Notes under the pieces: generated by a model
Told to the model about the DNA's origin: nothing
The model's input: the letters and a program-made list of their open reading frames with translations, nothing else
Databases searched by the model: none
Made by a program: the position numbers and the translations under genes
Shown: positions 16,566-21,157 of the stretch, piece after piece
How the letters are laid out: each line of letters begins with the position of its first letter
How positions within the stretch are numbered: position 1 is the first letter of the stretch
Assembly (NCBI GenBank): GCA_964346325.1
Contig: CAYFUK010000018.1
Location: 1 to 21,157, forward strand
DNA: 21,157 nucleotides
Direction of reading: 5' to 3'
DNA from: JAUVDZ01 sp964346325
GTDB lineage: Bacteria > Patescibacteriota > Gracilibacteria > UBA1369 > PNNO01

Positions 16566-18383
16566 ATGCCTGAAAATAACGGGTCGGGGCATGAAGAAGA
16601 AACTGCAAAAAAATCCAGCCGTATTGAAAGCAGCAGAACCGCGCCCGAGTTCCCGGAATTGGAAACAACCGATGAAATACCTCGCCGCCTGGTAGAGTTT
16701 TACAGAGGACGCGTAATGGAGCTGATAAGACGCGGCTATGCTCCGCAGGCCGCCAAAGAAAGGGCAATGAATCTTATTACCAGATCAAATTCAACATATC
16801 CGACAATTGATGAGTTTCCCGTTCACGATGAACTGAATAAAAGGCAGGAAGTTTTAAGCAATCAGATCGGTGCAAGACGGGAAACACAAAAAATGGAGAT
16901 TATGGAAGCTTTGGAAACGGGCGGGATAAATCCCCATGCCCATTATCACGATCCCGAACCATGGGCAAAGGTGGAAAGTGAATCTTTATATCAGACGAGA
17001 CAAAAAGATATCGATATATTAAAAAGATCTGAAAATCTCAAATCAATAATTGAATGTCTTGCCGACCGGAACACCGAATATCTGCACATCGCCGATCTGG
17101 GTCCCGGAACAGGCCGTAAAACGATTCAAATAATAGATAAATTGTTAAAATATTATCCGCTTGATCTTGAACTTGTTGATGTAAGCCCTGAAATGTTGTT
17201 TAAAACAGTGGCTTCTCTTTTTGATAAAATTGCATGGCATATAAGAGAACGCCTTGCACGGGGAGAAGTGGGCGAAAGCAACCCATGGAAAGAATTTATT
17301 GAATTTGCACGGAACCATGAATTGGCTCTTACCCAACGGCCGACAGATGCGGCGCTTAAAATTGAAAAAATATTTTATAAATATCTTGCGGGTGAATTGT
17401 ATCGACATGATGAAAAAATGAAAGCCGCGAGTCTGGGTAAATTTATACTCGGAAGAAAATTCAGTTTGCACAGGCCGCATGATGTTCCTTTATTCGATGA
17501 ACTCGATGAAGAAGTCGAGCTTCCCCTGGAAGTATATCCAAATAAAAAGACATTTGAAAAACTTAAATCTTCGGAATTTGAAAATCCCGATAACTGCGCC
17601 ACTCTTTTTATGCAGCTGGGAAACGTGATCTGCAATTCACATCCGGAGAATACGATTCGTGACCTTTTGGCGAAAAATCTGTTAGATAAACCCGAAATTA
17701 AGGGTGATGAAAAAAATCCGAGAGAACAGGATATTAGGGCGAATTATGCGCTCGTGAGTTTTCATCTGGGTAAATTCGACAAACCCGACGTTCCGGAAGG
17801 AAAGCTGAATAAAGAAGCTAAAAAAATACTCGAAGGCTATACGACTCCCGCGGCCATACATTTTTGCAGCCACTTATTTACCGATCCCGAATTAACAACT
17901 TTTTTAAGACCCGGACCAAAAACAATAAGAGAAGAAGGCTTTATCGACCCCGATGATGATCGCGAATCAAAAGGGGAGCTTAAAAGAGAAGACTGTTTCG
18001 ATATTGTTACAACTTATGAAGAAGATCCGGATCATCCGGGTTATTACGGAAAAATACACAGACTTGTTTTTAAAAGAAACGTGAAAATTAAAATTAAAAA
18101 ATACGATAAAAATCTGGACGAGGGCGTGAATTATTATTACGAAAAGAAAAAAGGAGAAGAAATTTTACTTCTGCCTTCATATACACCTACTTTGTCACAG
18201 ATGCGGCAACTTTGTAAAAAGCACGGTCTTCAAATAGTTAAAACACTTAAAGACGATGATAAAAAACCAACTACAGCGGTTCTGCTCTTACGAGGAATGA
18301 CTGAAAGAGAAAAGAAAAACTCGGGTTTGTTTCAGGTTATTAACAGCGATCCCGATATCCTTAATAAAGAATCCGATAAATAA
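16566..18383 (+). CDS. large divergent EgtD-like (Methyltransf_33) SAM methyltransferase
   Basis: 605 residues. It has a polar N-terminal extension (1-35), a helical region (about 36-150), then a Rossmann SAM-binding core: IADLGPGTGRKT (175-186) and LVDVSPE (203-209). LFMQLGNVICN (347-357) corresponds to the LGSTIGN block of EgtD, and the C-terminal part (about 390-575) follows EgtD order: a FHLGKFDKP strand, a region around DIVTTYEEDP, then HRLVFKRNVKI, SYTPTLSQMRQLCKKHGLQIV and a final TAVLLLRG strand. About 130 residues (216-345) are inserted between the DVS motif and the LGN block, so it is nearly twice EgtD length (about 320). The EgtD TEIS-type segment that contacts histidine reads LLPS here, so another substrate is likely. 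It lies upstream of infC but has its own promoter, and infC has another. No membrane segment. Confidence 0.65.
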   Translation: MPENNGSGHEEETAKKSSRIESSRTAPEFPELETTDEIPRRLVEFYRGRVMELIRRGYAPQAAKERAMNLITRSNSTYPTIDEFPVHDELNKRQEVLSNQIGARRETQKMEIMEALETGGINPHAHYHDPEPWAKVESESLYQTRQKDIDILKRSENLKSIIECLADRNTEYLHIADLGPGTGRKTIQIIDKLLKYYPLDLELVDVSPEMLFKTVASLFDKIAWHIRERLARGEVGESNPWKEFIEFARNHELALTQRPTDAALKIEKIFYKYLAGELYRHDEKMKAASLGKFILGRKFSLHRPHDVPLFDELDEEVELPLEVYPNKKTFEKLKSSEFENPDNCATLFMQLGNVICNSHPENTIRDLLAKNLLDKPEIKGDEKNPREQDIRANYALVSFHLGKFDKPDVPEGKLNKEAKKILEGYTTPAAIHFCSHLFTDPELTTFLRPGPKTIREEGFIDPDDDRESKGELKREDCFDIVTTYEEDPDHPGYYGKIHRLVFKRNVKIKIKKYDKNLDEGVNYYYEKKKGEEILLLPSYTPTLSQMRQLCKKHGLQIVKTLKDDDKKPTTAVLLLRGMTEREKKNSGLFQVINSDPDILNKESDK

Positions 18384-18394
18384 TGGCGATTTCC

Positions 18395-18423
18395 TTGACT
18401 TTCAGCGCTATTTTCCATACAAT
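18395..18423 (+). promoter_or_regulatory. sigma70-type promoter of the infC-rpmI-rplT operon
   Basis: TTGACT (18395-18400) and TACAAT (18418-18423) are separated by exactly 17 bases, each 5/6 to consensus. Transcription should start near 18430, giving a leader of only about 20 bases before the infC coding frame. That is too short for the L20-binding pseudoknot leaders known upstream of this operon in other bacteria. Confidence 0.7.
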
Positions 18424-18451
18424 CCTTAAGCACTATTCTTAACCTTTAATC

Positions 18452-18961
18452 ATAAACAAGAAATTAAGAATTAACGAGAAGATTAAGGTCCCGACGGTTC
18501 GTCTTATTGATGACAGGGGTGAGCAACTTGGAATAATGGCCACTGAAAAAGCGCTTGAAACGGGAAAAAAGAAAAGTCTGGACTTGGTTGAGGTTTCGCC
18601 TAATGCCAATCCTCCGGTATGTAAACTGATGGATTACGGAAAATACAGTTACAAGCAAAAAAAGATCGACCAGAAGCACAAAAAAATGCAGAAACAGAGC
18701 GAAGTTAAAGGCGTACGTGTAGGATTCAGAACCGATAAACACGATATGGATGTAAAAAAAAGGCAGGCTGAAAAATTCCTGAAATCAAGAAATATAGTAA
18801 AAGTATCATTAATTTTTAAGGGAAGGGAACTGGCGCATAAAGATCTTGCAATAGAAAAACTGAAAAAATTTGCCGAGGAACTGGAAGATGTGGCGCATAT
18901 AGAAGAAGGCCCGAAAAGACAGGGAAACAATCTTATTATGATATTATCACCACTTAAATAA
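18452..18961 (+). CDS. infC: translation initiation factor IF-3, non-canonical start codon
   Basis: IF-3 binds the 30S subunit, prevents premature 50S joining and checks start codons and initiator tRNA. The first ATG (18536) would give 141 residues and cut off the conserved N-terminal strand INEKIKVPTVRLIDDRGEQLG. That block is encoded in frame just upstream, where the frame opens after TAA at 18440-18442. The open part contains no ATG, GTG or TTG; the candidates are ATC (18449), ATA (18452) and ATT (18470). I place the start at ATA, giving 169 residues and MNKKLRINEKI, a normal family length and N-terminus. The rest shows DLVEVSPNANPPVCKLMDYGKY, the Lys-rich linker helix and the C-terminal domain (VRVGFRTDKHD, GPKRQGNNLIMILSP). 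E. coli infC starts with AUU and is autoregulated through it; the same is likely here. Confidence 0.93.
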   Translation: MNKKLRINEKIKVPTVRLIDDRGEQLGIMATEKALETGKKKSLDLVEVSPNANPPVCKLMDYGKYSYKQKKIDQKHKKMQKQSEVKGVRVGFRTDKHDMDVKKRQAEKFLKSRNIVKVSLIFKGRELAHKDLAIEKLKKFAEELEDVAHIEEGPKRQGNNLIMILSPLK

Positions 18962-18972
18962 TCACAAAAATC

Positions 18973-19155
18973 ATGAAGCAAAAAACTCACAGCGGCGCAA
19001 AAAAACGAGTTAAAAAAACCGGAACCGGAAAATTCATTGTACAAAAATCATGCAGAAACCACCTGCTGGTTAACAAATCCAAACGTCAAAAACAAATTGA
19101 AAGCAAAACAGCGCAGGATCCTCAGCAAAAAATGTTAGAAAAACTTATTCAATAA
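18973..19155 (+). CDS. rpmI: 50S ribosomal protein bL35
   Basis: A 60-residue basic protein of the large subunit. The N-terminal THSGAKKRVKKTGTGKF and later NHLLVNKSKRQK match bL35, with the His-Leu-Leu and Lys-Ser pair in the expected place. An extra Gln-Lys after the initiator Met and the acidic/Gln-rich tail after residue 42 (QIESKTAQDPQQKML) are less usual. Most bL35 end in a run of basic residues and are about 64-66 long. It lies 11 bases after infC and 11 before rplT, the standard order infC-rpmI-rplT. No Shine-Dalgarno precedes the ATG. Confidence 0.96.
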   Translation: MKQKTHSGAKKRVKKTGTGKFIVQKSCRNHLLVNKSKRQKQIESKTAQDPQQKMLEKLIQ

Positions 19156-19166
19156 ATTAAAATATC

Positions 19167-19523
19167 ATGCCGAGAATAAAAAGAGGCGTAACAGCCCACC
19201 GCAGGCACAAAAAAGTGGTAAAAGCTGCCAAAGGTTACCGAGGCCTTAGAAAAAACACCTTCAGTCAGGCAAAAAATGCCGTTATGAAAGCCGGTACCAA
19301 TGCATACCGCGACCGAAGGCTCAAGAAAAGGAATTTCAGACGTCTGTGGATAACCCGGATCAATGCGGCTTGCCGTGCAAACGGAATTACTTACAGCCGT
19401 TTTATGAATGGCTGTTTAAATGCCGAAATCGGTCTGGACAGAAAAATGCTCGCAGATTTGGCGGTAAAGAACCCGGATGCATTTGCGGCTGTTGTTAAAG
19501 TTGCCAAAAAATCGGCTGCATAA
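19167..19523 (+). CDS. rplT: 50S ribosomal protein bL20
   Basis: A complete 118-residue bL20, needed early in 50S assembly and, in several bacteria, the translational repressor of this operon. The long basic N-terminal helix (MPRIKRGVTAHRRHKKVVKAAKG start region, then YRGLRKNTFSQAKNAVMKA) and the C-terminal globular part (RRLWITRINAACRANGITYSRFM, GLDRKMLADLAVKNPDAF) are all standard. Length is normal. No structured region big enough for the known L20 operator is visible in the 11-base gaps or the short leader, so repression, if present, must use the coding RNA or a different site. It ends 84 bases before the opposing caspase-like gene. Confidence 0.97.
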   Translation: MPRIKRGVTAHRRHKKVVKAAKGYRGLRKNTFSQAKNAVMKAGTNAYRDRRLKKRNFRRLWITRINAACRANGITYSRFMNGCLNAEIGLDRKMLADLAVKNPDAFAAVVKVAKKSAA

Positions 19524-19540
19524 GAACCGGGGATGTTGTT

Positions 19541-19606
19541 AAAAAGCACCTTGTGCAAATCGCTAGCTTTTTGTAAGCAATTTTCCTCTTTCGATAAAAA
19601 GAAAGA
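19541..19606. terminator. possible bidirectional terminator between convergent genes
   Basis: In the 84-base gap between rplT and the opposing gene, AAAAAGC (19541-19547) pairs with GCTTTTT (19566-19572), giving a stem with a U-run on one side and an A-run on the other, as bidirectional terminators have. A nested GCAC-CTT-GTGC (19546-19556) and a second stem, TCTTTC with GAAAGA (19587-19606), lie in the same gap. The 18-base loop of the main stem is long, so the assignment is weak. Confidence 0.35.
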
Positions 19607-19607
19607 T

Positions 19608-21157
19608 TTACGATATTAACTTACCATCCACTATTGCTTCAGCATCATTCGGATAGTACTTTTTTACTTCTACATCCGCTGCATATGCAGCCTGTCCAAA
19701 ACTCATTCCCTGTAAAAGAAAACGTGCAAATTGAGCATAGTAATTAGATACATAAGCCGTACCTGACTTAGCCGCACCTAAAGTTGCCGAGTTGTTAGGG
19801 CGCGAAGGCTTAGCTTGTAAAAATAAACTTATATCATTAGCTCTTTTCTTGCCTTTAGAGGATTTTAAGTATTTCAATATCCCTTTTCTTAATCCACCTC
19901 CATAACATGCAATACTGGTTATGTTAAATTTACAATCATCATATTTTTCAAAAAGCTGAATTAATGATTTCGCAGTAATTCCTTTACCTATAAGTACCTT
20001 GCCGGGTGTTCCATGGCCATTTAAATCAAAATAAAAATCTCTTATTCCTTTTGAATAAAGCTCTTCAACTTTAGTTGTTAAATATTTGATTGGATCTTTT
20101 GTATCAACAAATGGCTTTCCGTCCATAGCTGACAAATCAATGTTATAGCCTCTGGATTTTAGGATCTTAACCAATAATACTGCAAAATTCTGTACTTGAG
20201 ATAAATTACGAGTAAGATCAAATTCCGGATCAAAAAGGCTTATATAACCAATTTTTCTGTTTTTAGGCAAATCAAAATTCCTTAATAAATGTTTATTTTT
20301 TTGTTGTGAAGCATAATCAAATAATGCCTGGCGAGTTTCTTTTATAAGAATGGGCATATTTAACTTATTCCCTTGTACTACTGATGCAAAAGGTATTGTC
20401 CTGAATATTTTTTTTTCTTTCCCTTTAAGTGAGAGTGTTATTTCTTCAGGGTGTTCTCCCGGATTTGAGATCCTCCAATCTTGACCTTCAATATTGATAA
20501 AATATTTATTCCCGACTTTTTTTATACCTTTAACCTGTTTCAGTCGCTCTTTTGTTACCTCCGGCAATTTCAACCTTAGATTAACGATTTTTCGCGATAT
20601 ATTACGAAAGATTTTTTCTACTTCCGAATTAGGTGTATTTTCAACATCTTCTATTACTTTGCTCTTTAATCGGTTAAGTTTATTAAGCTGATCTTTTAAA
20701 AAATGAAATTTACCGAAATAAAGTGTCCAACCCAAAACACCCAATAATTCACCATAAGCTGAATAATCTTTATCTTTTTTTATTCTTTCATATTCTTTGT
20801 GTGTTTTATCAATAAATACCTGCATTAATGAATTGAATTCTTTTTGATAATTTTGATATAGCAAGTTTTCGATCTCCAAATATTCACCCGCTTTATTTAT
20901 AATTGCCTGATAAGCATCAATATTGAATTTTATTTCAGCACTCTTATCTTTTGTATAATATTCATAATTATGATCTCTTAATTGCGCTATATATCTATTA
21001 ATATCTTTTTTTATAAATAAAATTATTTTTTTAGTAAGAATATTTATCTTTTGCTTCAAATTATCAGGTACTAATGTTTTAAGTTTTATAAGAGCGCTAA
21101 AGGTATGTCTTAATTTCTGAACATCACCCTGCTTGGTGATTAATGCTTGTATTTTCT
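19608..21157 (-). CDS. caspase-like (clan CD) cysteine peptidase domain protein, 5' partial
   Basis: At least 516 codons, running off the right edge; the frame is open beyond the in-window TTG at 21059 (33 further codons, including LRHTFSALIKLKTLVPDN), so the start is not in the window. Counting from that TTG, residues 1-170 are Lys-rich helices, 175-260 are beta-rich, and 268-440 look like a caspase fold: IGYISLFDPEF strand start, then DFYFDLNGHGTPG with His349 and NITSIACYGGGL with Cys385, the His/Cys dyad order of clan CD peptidases (families C13, C14, C25 and relatives). A final segment has SATLGAAKSGTAYVSNY and ends at VDGKLIS. No signal peptide or membrane segment can be judged. Sampled lines are about 12-42% GC, well below the neighbours, suggesting acquisition by transfer. 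Substrate and role unknown; an enzymatically silent homologue is possible. Confidence 0.65.
   Translation of the reverse strand, partial: KIQALITKQGDVQKLRHTFSALIKLKTLVPDNLKQKINILTKKIILFIKKDINRYIAQLRDHNYEYYTKDKSAEIKFNIDAYQAIINKAGEYLEIENLLYQNYQKEFNSLMQVFIDKTHKEYERIKKDKDYSAYGELLGVLGWTLYFGKFHFLKDQLNKLNRLKSKVIEDVENTPNSEVEKIFRNISRKIVNLRLKLPEVTKERLKQVKGIKKVGNKYFINIEGQDWRISNPGEHPEEITLSLKGKEKKIFRTIPFASVVQGNKLNMPILIKETRQALFDYASQQKNKHLLRNFDLPKNRKIGYISLFDPEFDLTRNLSQVQNFAVLLVKILKSRGYNIDLSAMDGKPFVDTKDPIKYLTTKVEELYSKGIRDFYFDLNGHGTPGKVLIGKGITAKSLIQLFEKYDDCKFNITSIACYGGGLRKGILKYLKSSKGKKRANDISLFLQAKPSRPNNSATLGAAKSGTAYVSNYYAQFARFLLQGMSFGQAAYAADVEVKKYYPNDAEAIVDGKLIS

Noticed and set aside
18536..18961. infC starting at the first ATG
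   Set aside because: This would delete the conserved N-terminal strand, which is encoded in frame just upstream.
21057..21059. TTG as the true start of the caspase-like gene
   Set aside because: The frame continues open to the window end with protein-like content, so the start is almost certainly outside.

Overview
The window looks like part of a bacterial chromosome of moderate-to-low GC (about 40% in most genes I sampled). It is dense in core metabolism and translation genes, with almost no non-coding space. The infC-rpmI-rplT block, a bacterial-type tRNA-Ser with encoded CCA, MEP-pathway genes and sigma70-like promoters (TTGACA/TATAAT type) show it is bacterial. Three traits recall Patescibacteria/CPR lineages such as Peregrinibacteria, but this is a low-confidence guess made without a phylogeny: compact overlapping genes, no visible Shine-Dalgarno sequences, and no TGA among 20 stop codons. 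Against Bacteroidota, which also lack Shine-Dalgarno sites and carry a similar carB type, are the canonical -35/-10 boxes and a short IspG.

Plus strand, left part (72-7268): a small helical protein, an alanine-type aminotransferase, a small unknown protein, tRNA-Ser(GCU), and then a tightly packed run of VOC protein, coiled-coil NptA-like membrane protein, 61-residue beta-rich protein and carB. Gaps from the tRNA onward are 19 nt, a 1-nt overlap, 3 nt and an 8-nt overlap, so the tRNA may head this transcript.

Minus strand, centre (16417 down to 7265): eight genes run in one direction. They are ispG and dxr (overlapping; MEP isoprenoid pathway), a peptidoglycan-binding/SGNH hydrolase, two GT2 glycosyltransferases, a Kef-type cation/proton antiporter with an RCK domain, an AraM/EgsA-type glycerol-1-phosphate dehydrogenase, and trxB. 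The theme is cell envelope and lipid precursors plus redox and ion homeostasis. trxB and carB meet tail-to-tail with overlapping stop codons.

Plus strand, right part (16566-19523): a long divergent EgtD-like SAM methyltransferase with a good promoter, then the infC-rpmI-rplT translation operon with its own strong promoter. infC has no ATG, GTG or TTG at its family N-terminus and most likely starts at ATA (or ATC). At the right edge, on the minus strand, is the 3' part of a clearly more AT-rich gene with a caspase-like (clan CD) His/Cys dyad. Its reading frame stays open to the window end, so its true start is outside.

The best candidates for something undescribed are the EgtD-like methyltransferase with its large insertion, the caspase-fold protein, the coiled-coil NptA-like membrane protein, and the non-canonical infC start in a genome that appears to avoid TGA. 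No CRISPR array, insertion sequence or prophage was seen. No stretch over 300 bases lacks a gene.
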